Assembly: GCA_012522085.1 (NCBI GenBank)
Contig: JAAYLE010000109.1
Coordinates: forward strand, 1-40,636
Direction: 5' to 3'
Source: Bacillota bacterium
GTDB taxonomy: Bacteria > Bacillota > Limnochordia > JAAZLZ01
Length of the DNA stretch: 40,636 nt
Of the stretch, positions 32,541 through 40,475 are shown in pieces. The notes beneath the pieces are model-generated. The model was not told where the DNA came from. It made no database searches and was given only the letters and a program-made list of their open reading frames with translations. A program made the position numbers and the translations under genes. How positions within the stretch are numbered: position 1 is the stretch's first letter; every line of letters starts with the position of its first letter.

Positions 32541-33619
32541 TGTTTGCTTATGGAATCATTGGCCTTCCCAACGCGGGGAAATCAACTTTGTTTAATGCCC
32601 TCACCCGGGGGACTGCCGCAGTTGCCCCCTATCCTTTCTGCACCATCGAACCTAACCTGGGGGAGGTAGCCATCCCTGATCCCCGGCTGGAAGCCATTGC
32701 CAAAGTCATCGAGCCGGAGAAGGTAACGCCGGCCATGATGCGCTTTGTCGATATTGCGGGGCTGGTTCGGGGCGCGAGCAAAGGGGAGGGGATGGGGAAT
32801 CAGTTCCTCGCCCACATCAGGGATGTGGATGCTCTCATCCACGTCCTGCGCTGTTTTCCCATCGATGATGTGAGCCATCCCGAAGGAAGCCTGGACCCGG
32901 CAAGGGACGCCGCTATTGTGGAAACGGAGCTCATCCTCGCCGACATCACCGTCCTGGAGCGGCGGCGGGAGAAGCTGACCCGCCTGCTCAAGACCGGGGA
33001 TCCGAAGTATAAAGCTGAGCTGGAAGTGACCGATGGACTCATCGACCATCTCTACGGCGGGCACCCGGCCCGCACCTTCGCCAAAGAGGTTGACCTTTCG
33101 GATTTGCTCACGGGAAAGCCGGTGATTTACGCGGCCAACGTCGCGGAAGATGACGCGGCCAATCCGGAAGCAGATGCCGCCTTCCGCCAGGTGGAGGAGT
33201 ATGCCGAAGCTCGGCAGGCCCGAGCGGTTCCCCTGTGCGCGACGTTGGAGGCGGAGCTCGCCGAGCTGCCCTGGGATGAGCAGCGAGCTTTTCTTAAGGA
33301 GCTTGGCCTTGCCCGGTCGGCCCTGGAGCAACTGGTCGAAGCTGGCTATCAAGAATCGGATCTGATCACCTTTTACACGGTGAAGGGGCCCGAAACCCGC
33401 GCCTGGGCCATCCCGCGGGGGACGCTGGCGCCCGCCGCGGCCGGCCGGATCCACAGCGATATGGAGAAAGGCTTCATCCGGGCGGAAGTGATCAACTGGG
33501 CGGCCTTAATTGAGCTTGGCTCCTTCGCTGCCGCCAGAGGCAAAGGGGTCCTTCGTCTTGAGGGACGGGACTACCAGATCCAAGACGGGGATGTGGTTCT
33601 GTTTCGCTTCAAGACCTGA
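32540..33619 (+). CDS. ychF: Redox-regulated ATPase YchF
   Basis: OBG-like ATPase that binds ribosomes and proteasome-like partners; it prefers ATP over GTP. 359 residues, normal. P-loop GLPNAGKSTLFNAL (residues 8-21), DIAGLVRGASKGEGMGNQFL (switch II), NVAED where G proteins have NKxD, and a C-terminal TGS domain with YTVKGPETRAWAIPRGTLAP. GTG 32540 overlaps the DUF951 stop. It ends 11 nt inside the opposite-strand SdpI-like gene. Confidence 0.96.
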   Translation: MFAYGIIGLPNAGKSTLFNALTRGTAAVAPYPFCTIEPNLGEVAIPDPRLEAIAKVIEPEKVTPAMMRFVDIAGLVRGASKGEGMGNQFLAHIRDVDALIHVLRCFPIDDVSHPEGSLDPARDAAIVETELILADITVLERRREKLTRLLKTGDPKYKAELEVTDGLIDHLYGGHPARTFAKEVDLSDLLTGKPVIYAANVAEDDAANPEADAAFRQVEEYAEARQARAVPLCATLEAELAELPWDEQRAFLKELGLARSALEQLVEAGYQESDLITFYTVKGPETRAWAIPRGTLAPAAAGRIHSDMEKGFIRAEVINWAALIELGSFAAARGKGVLRLEGRDYQIQDGDVVLFRFKT

Positions 33620-34244
33620 CCTTTTCCCGATAGGCGAGGTAGGAATAAACGATGGAGGCCAGGGATGCGCCGATGATAAAAACCATAAACCCGATGAAAT
33701 TCGCCGGCGGCGGCAAGAGCGCGGTGAGCAGCCCGCCGATGCCGCCCCCGATCCAGAGCTTCCCCGCCACTTGGTGGGTCTTCGCCCAGACCTCCTCATC
33801 GGCTAGCGTCCAGGGGGTTCGAATGCCGACGAAGTAGTTGAAGGCCAGCTTAGGCATGGTGCTGCCGAGGAGAATGATGAGCAAACTGACGGCGAGTTGG
33901 ACGATGAGGGGCAAGTTGACCCCGAGGCCGAGGCTCGCCATAAGGATGAGCGCCTGCATCAACAGTAAGAACGAGGTGATGCCAAGGCGGATGAGCCGGT
34001 AAGGTCCTCGAAAGCGGGGGTAATTCTCCCGTTTCGGATCGATGCGGGGCAAGAGGGCTGTCAGGACGTAGATGGCCAGCGCGAGGAGGGGCAGTCCGAA
34101 GGCGCCCCAGAAAGGGGTGGCATAACCGTCCACCTCTCCCCGGATATTCCAGTGGTAGGGCACCTTCTCCGGCAGGTGGGGGTAGGCCAGGGCCCCGGCG
34201 ATGAAGGCGGCCAGGATCAGTACGCTCATTGCCCAATTGGTCAT
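33609..34244 (-). CDS. SdpI-family membrane protein (DUF1648 plus SdpI domains)
   Basis: 211-residue membrane protein with about six hydrophobic segments. The N-terminal part has YPHLPEKVPYHWNIRGEVDGY (quoted core LPEKVPYHWNIRGEVDGY), the DUF1648 signature; the C-terminal part has NYFVGIRTPWTLADEEVWAKT, the SdpI signature (core VGIRTPWTLADEEVW). SdpI is the immunity and signalling protein of the SdpC toxin system, but no SdpABC genes are here, so the role is unclear. ATG 34244 has AAGGAG 10 nt upstream; GTG 34253 is too close to that site. Confidence 0.85.
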   Translation of the reverse strand: MTNWAMSVLILAAFIAGALAYPHLPEKVPYHWNIRGEVDGYATPFWGAFGLPLLALAIYVLTALLPRIDPKRENYPRFRGPYRLIRLGITSFLLLMQALILMASLGLGVNLPLIVQLAVSLLIILLGSTMPKLAFNYFVGIRTPWTLADEEVWAKTHQVAGKLWIGGGIGGLLTALLPPPANFIGFMVFIIGASLASIVYSYLAYREKVRS

Positions 34245-34327
34245 GTCGGCCACGCTCCTTTGCGATACATATATTATGTGCGGAATGGTGGAGTTCCTTG
34301 CAATTCTGATCAGTCAGCCCACCTTTA

Positions 34328-34356
34328 TTGCCAAGGACTAGCCTCAATGATATAAT
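34328..34356 (+). promoter_or_regulatory. Sigma-A promoter of the rpsF-ssb-rpsR operon
   Basis: TTGCCA (34328-34333) and a perfect TATAAT (34351-34356) with a 17 nt spacer. The leader, about 60 nt, contains an 8-bp stem GCTCCAGC/GCTGGGGC (34371-34393, one G-T pair), which may be where S6-S18 binds its mRNA, though the known bulged CCG motif was not identified. Confidence 0.8.
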
Positions 34357-34423
34357 TGACCTACAGCCCTGCTCCAGCTTGTTAGGCTGGGGCCTAATGT
34401 CCATGGGGAGGAGGTGACCTTTG

Positions 34424-34717
34424 GTGCGACCCTATGAGATTATGCTTGTCCTCGATCCGAAGCTCGAGCAGGAAGAAGAGCGGGAAGAGCTGCTGCAGCG
34501 GCTGCAGCAGGTGGTGACGGATGGGGGAGGCGAGATCACCAAAGTGGATCCATGGGGCAAACGTCGGTTGGCCTATGAGATCCAGGGCAACACCGAGGGG
34601 TACTATGTGGTGATGCATTTCCGTTCCGAAAGCTCGGCGGCACAGGAGCTGGAACGGGTAGTGAAGCTCACCGAAGAGATCATTCGCCACTTATTGGTAC
34701 GACTGGACGAAAAATGA
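34424..34717 (+). CDS. rpsF: 30S ribosomal protein S6
   Basis: S6 binds with S18 in the 30S platform. 97 residues from GTG 34424 (AGGAGGT 8 nt upstream), giving MRPYEIMLVLDPKLEQEE; the TTG at 34421 would add one residue. Typical: VDPWGKRRLAYEIQGNTEGYYVVMHF (quoted core WGKRRLAYEI) and EIIRHLLVRLDEK at the end. Head of the rpsF-ssb-rpsR operon. Confidence 0.96.
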   Translation: MRPYEIMLVLDPKLEQEEEREELLQRLQQVVTDGGGEITKVDPWGKRRLAYEIQGNTEGYYVVMHFRSESSAAQELERVVKLTEEIIRHLLVRLDEK

Positions 34718-34740
34718 GCCAATAAGGAGGGCGGCTCTAA

Positions 34741-35127
34741 GTGAACAGGATTGTGTTGGTAGGCAGGCTGGTGGCGGATCCGCAGCTTCGTTTCACCCAA
34801 TCAGGCGTTGCCGTAGCTAATTTCCGGCTAGCGGTGGATCGGCCTTTTCCCAATCAACAAGGGGAACGGGAGACAGACTTCATTGACATAGTCACGTGGC
34901 GGAGACTGGCGGAGACTTGTGCCAACAACCTGGGGAAGGGGCGGCTGGTGGCCGTTGACGGCCGTTTGCAGATCCGCACTTACGAAGCCCAGGATGGTAC
35001 GAGGAGGCAAGCCGCGGAAGTCGTCGCCGACACGGTGCAATTCTTGGATTGGCCTCGGGAGAGCGCAGGCCCAGAAAGCCCCGGTGAAGGGGCTTCCTTG
35101 GGGACCGAGGATGACCTGCCCTTCTAG
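34741..35127 (+). CDS. ssb: Single-stranded DNA-binding protein
   Basis: OB-fold protein that coats ssDNA at forks. 128 residues, on the short side because the linker is compressed. Start [20 protein letters not shown], then FRLAVDRPF and [17 protein letters not shown] are SSB core. The acidic tip DDLPF at the C-terminus is the partner-binding peptide (DDDIPF in E. coli). GTG 34741 has AAGGAGG about 10 nt upstream. It lies between rpsF and rpsR. Confidence 0.96.
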   Translation: MNRIVLVGRLVADPQLRFTQSGVAVANFRLAVDRPFPNQQGERETDFIDIVTWRRLAETCANNLGKGRLVAVDGRLQIRTYEAQDGTRRQAAEVVADTVQFLDWPRESAGPESPGEGASLGTEDDLPF

Positions 35128-35150
35128 TGGCCATTGGAGGAGGGAAGGAC

Positions 35151-35393
35151 TTGGCAGTACGAGACAGACGCTCGAAAAAGCGCGGCCGGCGGAGAAAGGT
35201 TTGCATTTTCTGCGTCGATAAGGTCGCCGCTGTCGATTACAAAGATACGGGCCGACTGCGGCGTTTCATAACCGAAAGGGGCAAGATTCTACCCCGGCGC
35301 ATCTCGGGGAACTGCGCCCGGCATCAGCGGCAGCTCACCGCCGCGATCAAGCGGGCAAGGCAGGTTGCGCTGCTGCCCTACACCGTCGAGTAG
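35151..35393 (+). CDS. rpsR: 30S ribosomal protein S18
   Basis: 80 residues from TTG 35151; GGAGGAGGGAAGGA precedes it, and the longer in-frame start at 35127 is less likely. Signature [37 protein letters not shown] and [20 protein letters not shown] (each as read). Cys residues at CIFC and GNC indicate a zinc-binding (C+) S18. Ends the rpsF operon, with a hairpin after it. Confidence 0.96.
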   Translation: MAVRDRRSKKRGRRRKVCIFCVDKVAAVDYKDTGRLRRFITERGKILPRRISGNCARHQRQLTAAIKRARQVALLPYTVE

Positions 35394-35421
35394 CCCTTGG
35401 AGTTCATGTTGACCAGGCATG

Positions 35422-35447
35422 GGAGGTAAGCCGCAGGGTTTACCTCC
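35422..35447 (+). terminator. Hairpin after rpsR (weak terminator)
   Basis: GGAGGTAA (35422-35429) pairs with TTACCTCC (35440-35447), 8 bp, loop 10 nt. The following sequence is TAGCTTTGTC, without a real T run, so termination is uncertain. Confidence 0.4.
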
Positions 35448-35565
35448 TAGCTTTGTCTAAACCTCGCAGTCGCCGTGGCATTATTTGCAGTCGGGGTTAG
35501 GGAGGATAAGATTTGCGCTGCGTGGAAGTAGAGATGGTCAACTGTTAGAGGGGAGAGGGTGGGAA

Positions 35566-35877
35566 TTGTCCAAACCGGAGTTGGACATCGCCCGCAATTT
35601 GAGGACGATCGAATGGCTAAAGGCGGAACTGGTCGGCAGCCTCGCTGGTCTATTCAAAGCACTCATCGGCAGCAGCGAGGATCGGATCCTCGATGCCTTG
35701 GCGAACATGATCCTGGTCAGCTACATCCTGGCTAAACGGCTTGGTTGTTCCTTTTCCCGGCTGGGGACTAGAGTGGAGAACAAGATCAAGGCGAATATCG
35801 AACAGGGTCATGAGATCGAACGGTGGTACGGGGATTTTTCCGCGCTGCTTCATTATTTGGAGAACGACAAGAGGTGA
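35566..35877 (+). CDS. MazG-like family small protein
   Basis: 103 residues, predicted mostly helical, from TTG 35566 with GGGAGAGGG about 5 nt upstream; the longer frame from 35485 lacks a good site. It resembles the MazG-like family (all-alpha NTP pyrophosphatase fold): LDIARNLRTIEWLKAELVGSL, then DRILDALANMILVSYILAKRLG and RVENKIKANIE. The EExxE/D metal motif of true MazG enzymes is only partly evident, so catalysis is uncertain. Such a gene sits between rpsR and yybS in several Bacillota. Confidence 0.65.
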   Translation: MSKPELDIARNLRTIEWLKAELVGSLAGLFKALIGSSEDRILDALANMILVSYILAKRLGCSFSRLGTRVENKIKANIEQGHEIERWYGDFSALLHYLENDKR

Positions 35878-35883
35878 ACCCCA

Positions 35884-36825
35884 TTGCCGCGCCACTATGA
35901 TACCCGCTCCATTACGGAAGGGGCAATGCTGGCAGCTATTACCTTCGTCTTATCGTTCCTGGGAGCCTATGTTTTCCCTTATGTCTTCTTCATCGTCCCG
36001 GTTCCCTTGGTCATCCTGGTTTACCGCCATGGGCTGCGCCTGGGGATCCTGGTGACGGTGGTTGCGGCCATTTTGGCGGGACTCTTGATCGATATCATGA
36101 CGATGGTGGTTCTGCTCTTGGTGGCGGGGCTGGTTGGGATCTCCATCGGCGGCGCATTGCGGGAGCAGCTGCCTCCCCAGAAAGTGTTCGCGCTGGGCGT
36201 TGCCGCATCGCTGATCGCCTATGCGTTGCTCCTCTTCTTCTCCCAGACCCTGTTCCAAGTCAACGTCGTCGATTTATTGATGGATTCCTTCCGGCACTCT
36301 ATCGACCAGGTGACGGCCCTATACAGCAAGATGGGCATGTCGGAAGAGCAGCTGGGCGAAGCAAGAACGATGCTGGAGAATATGATGAACCTGGCCCGGA
36401 TGGTGCTGCCCGTGACCTTTCTGCTGTCGGCCATCGGGCTCACCTTTGTCGACTATTGGCTGGCCCGCTCCATTTTGGGGCGTCTAGGGAGCAAGATGCC
36501 TTGGTTTCCGCCTTTTCGCAGCTGGCGGTTTCCCTGGTACTTGGCTTGGGGCTACATCCTCGGCCTAGGCCTGCCCTTGATTTCGTCCCAAGGCGTCTTG
36601 TTTGCGGTGGCCGCGAATCTCCAAGTCTTTTTTACTTATGTGTTCATGGTCCAGGGCCTGGCCGTCCTTTGGTTTTTCTTCGATGAGTTCGGGGTGAGCC
36701 GCCCGTTGCGGGTTTTCATCCTGATCTTGATTTTTCTGCCCCGGTGGCCCCTGAGCAGGCTGCTTGTGTGGACGGGGGTCATCGATACCTGGCTTGACAT
36801 ACGCAAGCTGGAAGGGATGAATTAG
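35884..36825 (+). CDS. yybS: YybS family membrane protein (DUF2232)
   Basis: 313-residue membrane protein with about eight hydrophobic segments. DUF2232 features are the N-terminal TRSITEGAMLAAITFVLSFLG and YVFPYVFFIVPVPLVILVYRHGLRLGIL (core FFIVPVPLVILVYRHG), with a soluble helical stretch near residues 135-165. It resembles the S components of ECF transporters, but no ECF ATPase is nearby. TTG 35884 follows the MazG-like stop by six bases, with AGGTGA upstream. Located before rplI as in Bacillus. Confidence 0.85.
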   Translation: MPRHYDTRSITEGAMLAAITFVLSFLGAYVFPYVFFIVPVPLVILVYRHGLRLGILVTVVAAILAGLLIDIMTMVVLLLVAGLVGISIGGALREQLPPQKVFALGVAASLIAYALLLFFSQTLFQVNVVDLLMDSFRHSIDQVTALYSKMGMSEEQLGEARTMLENMMNLARMVLPVTFLLSAIGLTFVDYWLARSILGRLGSKMPWFPPFRSWRFPWYLAWGYILGLGLPLISSQGVLFAVAANLQVFFTYVFMVQGLAVLWFFFDEFGVSRPLRVFILILIFLPRWPLSRLLVWTGVIDTWLDIRKLEGMN

Positions 36826-36845
36826 GGCATCTAGGAGGGGAGACG

Positions 36846-37295
36846 ATGCAGGTTATTTTAGTGCAGGATGTAAAGAACCTGGGTGCGAGTGGTGACGTGG
36901 TCAATGTGGCCGACGGCTACGCTAGAAACTATCTCATTCCCCGGGGTTTGGCCGTGCCGGCAACGGAAGGCGGGCTGCGGCAGGTGAAAACCAGGCAGGC
37001 CGCCGAGAAGCAGCGCCGGGAGAGGGAAGCTGAAGAGGCTGCTAAACTGGTCGAGGTGTTAAATGGGGAACGGGTCGAGGTCCTGGCCAAGTGTGGTGAG
37101 GGGGGCCGGCTATTTGGCTCGGTGACTTCCGCTGATATCGCCGCGGCCATCAAGAAGCAGCATGGGCGGGAGATCGACAAGCGGAAGGTGGAGCTGACCG
37201 AACCGATCAAGGAGATTGGGTCCCATGAGGTGACCATCAAGGTTTATCCAGGCATGACGGCCGTCATCACTGTCGAGGTCAAGGAGGCAAAGTGA
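36846..37295 (+). CDS. rplI: 50S ribosomal protein L9
   Basis: 149 residues, standard. The N-terminal domain MQVILVQDVKNLGASGDVVNVADGYARNYLIPRGLA (recognised by the start QVILVQDVKNLGASGDVV) is joined by a long helix (QTAEKQRREREAEEAAKL) to the C-terminal domain containing CGEGGRLFGSVTSADIAAAI. ATG 36846 has AGGAGGGG upstream. Precedes lonC. Confidence 0.97.
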   Translation: MQVILVQDVKNLGASGDVVNVADGYARNYLIPRGLAVPATEGGLRQVKTRQAAEKQRREREAEEAAKLVEVLNGERVEVLAKCGEGGRLFGSVTSADIAAAIKKQHGREIDKRKVELTEPIKEIGSHEVTIKVYPGMTAVITVEVKEAK

Positions 37296-37302
37296 TCAGT
37301 CA

Positions 37303-39303
37303 ATGGAGTGGGTGGAAAAGGGGATACGATCGATGAAAGGGTTATTTGGCAGACTTGGACGAAGGAAAGGACCGGCGGCGAAGACCAGGTCGCCGGAAGA
37401 AGATCAGCTGCAGCGGCAAGTAACCGCCCTGTTCAATTTGCTGGGAAGCCTCTACGGACCGGATAGGCTGGTCCTTAAGGCCAGCAAACTCGGGGCGCTG
37501 AGTCTTATTCGTTCATCATCCCTGGGGGAGCGGGTATTGGCCCTGCAGCGCCTCGTCTTTGAAGACCCGAATATCGATGTGGTTCCCTCAGACCAGGACA
37601 TCCCCTCCCTCCTGAACGAAGTGGAAGAGGAGATCGCCGACCTTTTGGCCCGCAAGACGGTGGAGGATAAGCTGGAGCGGAAAGTCAGCGAAAAAATGCA
37701 GGAGCGGCATGAGGAATACATCCAGGAGATCAAGCTCCAGATCCTCAAGGAAGACAGCCCGGACAATGCCCAGACCCTGAGGAAGTACGCTGAACTGGAA
37801 AAGCTAGAGCAGCGGCAGCTTTCCCGGTCGGCGGCGGAGCTTTTGCGTCCTGAGCGGCTAGAGGATGTGGTGGGGCAGGATCGGGCCATTAAAGCTCTCT
37901 TGACCAAGCTGGCCTCCCCCTATCCCCAGCATGTGATTTTGTATGGACCTCCGGGCGTGGGCAAGACGACCGTTGCCCGCCTTGCCCTCCAGTATGCGAG
38001 GAGGCTTCCCCATACGCCCTTTGATGAGGATGCCCCCTTCGTCGAGGTGGACGGGGCGACCCTGCGCTGGGACCCCCGGGAAGTGAGCAACCCTCTCCTC
38101 GGGTCGGTGCACGATCCCATCTACCAGGGCGCCCGGCGGGAGATGGCCGACGGGGGGATTCCGGAGCCTAAGCTGGGACTGGTGACGGAGGCCCATGGCG
38201 GGGTCCTCTTCATCGACGAGATCGGAGAGCTGGATCTGCTGCTGCAAAACAAGCTGCTCAAAGTGCTGGAGGATAAGCGGGTAAGCTTCGAGTCCGCCTA
38301 CTACGACCCCGATGATCCTGGGGTGCCCAAGTACATTAAACATCTGTTTGAGAAGGGGGCTCCGGCCGATTTCATCCTCATCGGGGCGACAACCTGTCAG
38401 CCGGAAGAGATCAATCCGGCCCTTAGGTCCCGCTGTGCGGAGATTTTCTTCGATCCCCTAACCCCAAAGGATATCGAGCGGATCGCCTGTGAAGCAGCAT
38501 CACGGTTGGAGGTTGAACTGGAAGACGGAGTGGCTGAGCTCATCGCCCAGTACACTGTGGAAGGGCGGAAAGCGACGGGACTGTTGGCCGATGCTTATGG
38601 TCTGGCCCTGTTTAAGTCGAAGGGGAAAGCGACCACGATCGGTTTGGGGGAGATCGGCGAAGTAATCAGCTCCAATCGCCTGTCGCCCTACGTAAAGGTG
38701 AAGGGGAGCGATGAGCCGGAAGTTGGCAAGGTGTTTGGCCTGGCGGTCAGCGGCTTTTTGGGCATGGTCTTGGAGATCGAGGCGGTGGCTTTCCCCGCTA
38801 GGGGCGAAGGGAAGGGCAGCATCCGCTTCAATGAGACTGCCGGGAGCATGACCAAAGACTCGGTGTTCAACGCGGCATCCCTGGTCCGATCCTTGACGGG
38901 CCGGGACCTTGCCGATTACGACATGCATATCAATGTCATCGGCGGCGCCCATATCGACGGTCCATCGGCAGGAGCCGCGTTGGTGGCGGCCATCGTCAGC
39001 GCGGTGCAGGGCATTCCCGTCCGCCAGGATACGGCCGTCACGGGGGAGATCTCCATCAGGGGCAAGATGAAAGGTGTGGGGGGAATCCAGGAGAAGATTT
39101 ACGGCGCCCGCCAGGCCGGATTGAGGAAGGTCATCATTCCCGCGGAAAACGCGGCCGACGTCCCCCCGGGTCTGCGGGGGATCGAAGTGGTGGCGGCATC
39201 CCGCGTTGATGAAATGCTAGGTCACCTGCTGGCCGGTCCCTTGAAGGGCAAACGAACTTTGCAAGAACCCTTAGCGCCTCCCCGGCGGGCCATCGGTGGC
39301 TGA
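37303..39303 (+). CDS. lonC: Lon-family ATP-dependent protease (LonC type)
   Basis: 666 residues. Coiled-coil-like region at 105-150, then an AAA+ module with Walker A GPPGVGKT (215-222) and Walker B VLFIDEIGEL (301-310), and a C-terminal Lon protease domain with the Ser of DGPSAGAALVAA (Ser556) and Lys599 (GGIQEKIYGA). The N-terminal LAN domain of classical Lon is absent and it lacks the transmembrane segments of LonB, so LonC or a relative fits. It lies after rplI. ATG 37303 or ATG 37333 may be the start. Confidence 0.88.
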   Translation: MEWVEKGIRSMKGLFGRLGRRKGPAAKTRSPEEDQLQRQVTALFNLLGSLYGPDRLVLKASKLGALSLIRSSSLGERVLALQRLVFEDPNIDVVPSDQDIPSLLNEVEEEIADLLARKTVEDKLERKVSEKMQERHEEYIQEIKLQILKEDSPDNAQTLRKYAELEKLEQRQLSRSAAELLRPERLEDVVGQDRAIKALLTKLASPYPQHVILYGPPGVGKTTVARLALQYARRLPHTPFDEDAPFVEVDGATLRWDPREVSNPLLGSVHDPIYQGARREMADGGIPEPKLGLVTEAHGGVLFIDEIGELDLLLQNKLLKVLEDKRVSFESAYYDPDDPGVPKYIKHLFEKGAPADFILIGATTCQPEEINPALRSRCAEIFFDPLTPKDIERIACEAASRLEVELEDGVAELIAQYTVEGRKATGLLADAYGLALFKSKGKATTIGLGEIGEVISSNRLSPYVKVKGSDEPEVGKVFGLAVSGFLGMVLEIEAVAFPARGEGKGSIRFNETAGSMTKDSVFNAASLVRSLTGRDLADYDMHINVIGGAHIDGPSAGAALVAAIVSAVQGIPVRQDTAVTGEISIRGKMKGVGGIQEKIYGARQAGLRKVIIPAENAADVPPGLRGIEVVAASRVDEMLGHLLAGPLKGKRTLQEPLAPPRRAIGG

Positions 39304-39560
39304 ATGTGGCGAGGCCGGCGACCCTTAAAGGCGAGAAAGCCTTTTGGGAATTTCGGGGTTCACCGGCCTCACGTTGGAGAGACCGGGTTCTTGGTGGTTG
39401 GTGAGGCTCTAAGCCTGGTCCAGTCTGACCCTGTTTACGTTAGCAACCACGCGGTGACCAGCGAAACGCACCGGACCACCAGATATCACCGGCCTCTCGC
39501 CCATTATTATGCTCCCCTTCCTAGGAAATAGACCTGGAAGGTTTAGGCAGGTGGGGGATA
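39304..39560. other. Structured GC-rich intergenic region of unknown function
   Basis: No convincing gene. GAGGCCGG (39311-39318) can pair with CCGGCCTC (39363-39370) around an inner stem AAAGGC/GCCTTT. A second fold could form between GAGAGACCGG (39378-39387) and CCGGCCTCTC (39489-39498), enclosing GTGGTTG/CAACCAC (39395-39401 with 39444-39450), AGGCT/AGCCT and CGGTG/CACCG hairpins. CACCGGCCTC occurs twice. It may be a structured RNA or a decayed element. No tRNA, tmRNA, SRP RNA, RNase P RNA or riboswitch I know was recognised. Confidence 0.5.
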
Positions 39561-40415
39561 ATGGTTATCAGCGCTTCCACTAAACTTGTGGGCATCATTG
39601 GCTGGCCGGTGGAACACAGCCTTTCCCCGGCCATGCACAATGCCGCCTTCGCGGCCATGGGCCTGGATTGGGCTTATGTGCCTCTGCCGGTACGGCCCGG
39701 GGATCTTCCCCAGGCAGTTGCTGGTGTGCTGTCCCTGGGCTTCCTCGGCGCCAACGTCACCATACCCCACAAAGAAGAGGCCCGAGAGCTCATGGATGAG
39801 CTTTCCCCAGGAGCCGAACTCATCGGGGCCGTCAACACCATCGCTTGCCAGGATGGGCGACTCATAGGCCATAATACTGACGGGATCGGCTTTCTAAGGT
39901 CTTTGGAGGGGAAATGGTCCCCCGGGGGAGAGACGGTCGTCATCCTAGGCGCGGGCGGTGCCGCCCGGGCGATCGCCATTCAACTGGCCTTGGCCGGGAC
40001 CCGGGAAATCCATTTGATCAACCGCACTTGCGCCCGGGCGCGCCGTCTGGCCGAGGAGATCGAGGAGCGGATCGGCGTGTTCGCACGGGGATATGATTGG
40101 ACTGCTCAAGACTTGGATCGAATCATCGCTTCCTCCTCCCTCCTCGTCAATGCCACCGCCTTTGGCATGGGCGATGAAGGGGAAGAGTTGTTCCCCTACC
40201 ATTGGCTTGATGCCGGGACGGTCGTTTGCGACATCGTCTACACGCCCCGCGTAACGGGTCTTTTGAAGGGCGCGGCAAATCAGGGCTGCGTCACCGTTGA
40301 TGGACTGGGGATGCTCCTCCATCAGGGGGCCGCGGCCCTTGAGATCTGGACTGGAAGACCCGCTCCCCTGCCGGTCATGGCCAAGGCCCTAGAGGATGCT
40401 CTTGAGGCGGACTAA
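39561..40415 (+). CDS. aroE: Shikimate dehydrogenase
   Basis: NADPH-dependent reduction of 3-dehydroshikimate to shikimate. 284 residues. Substrate-binding SLSPAMHNAAF (residues 20-30), catalytic Lys in TIPHKEEARELM, VNTIACQDGRLIGHNTDGIGF, the NADP loop ILGAGGAARAIAIQLA, and NATAFGMGDE. ATG 39561 has AGGTGGGGG upstream. It stands apart from the aroF-pheA operon and follows the structured gap; it may be read with ddl downstream (60 nt gap). Confidence 0.96.
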   Translation: MVISASTKLVGIIGWPVEHSLSPAMHNAAFAAMGLDWAYVPLPVRPGDLPQAVAGVLSLGFLGANVTIPHKEEARELMDELSPGAELIGAVNTIACQDGRLIGHNTDGIGFLRSLEGKWSPGGETVVILGAGGAARAIAIQLALAGTREIHLINRTCARARRLAEEIEERIGVFARGYDWTAQDLDRIIASSSLLVNATAFGMGDEGEELFPYHWLDAGTVVCDIVYTPRVTGLLKGAANQGCVTVDGLGMLLHQGAAALEIWTGRPAPLPVMAKALEDALEAD

Positions 40416-40475
40416 TGAATCCTTTCCACAAAACATATAGTATCTGCAGAAGGCTACTTTGAGGAGGAGTCGGGT

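Noticed and set aside
33609-34244. SdpABC toxin-immunity locus around the SdpI-like gene
   Set aside because: No toxin or maturation gene is nearby; the family is widespread without the toxin.
39311-39498. SRP RNA, tmRNA, RNase P RNA or T-box in the lonC-aroE gap
   Set aside because: Their conserved cores (for example the GGAAGGAAGCA of SRP RNA or the GGGTGGTACC of T-boxes) are absent.
39304-39531. 75-residue reading frame after lonC
   Set aside because: No family resemblance or ribosome site; the base pattern is better explained by RNA-like inverted repeats.
40413-40441. Promoter for ddl based on TATAGT at 40436-40441
   Set aside because: No acceptable -35 box lies 16-18 nt upstream.
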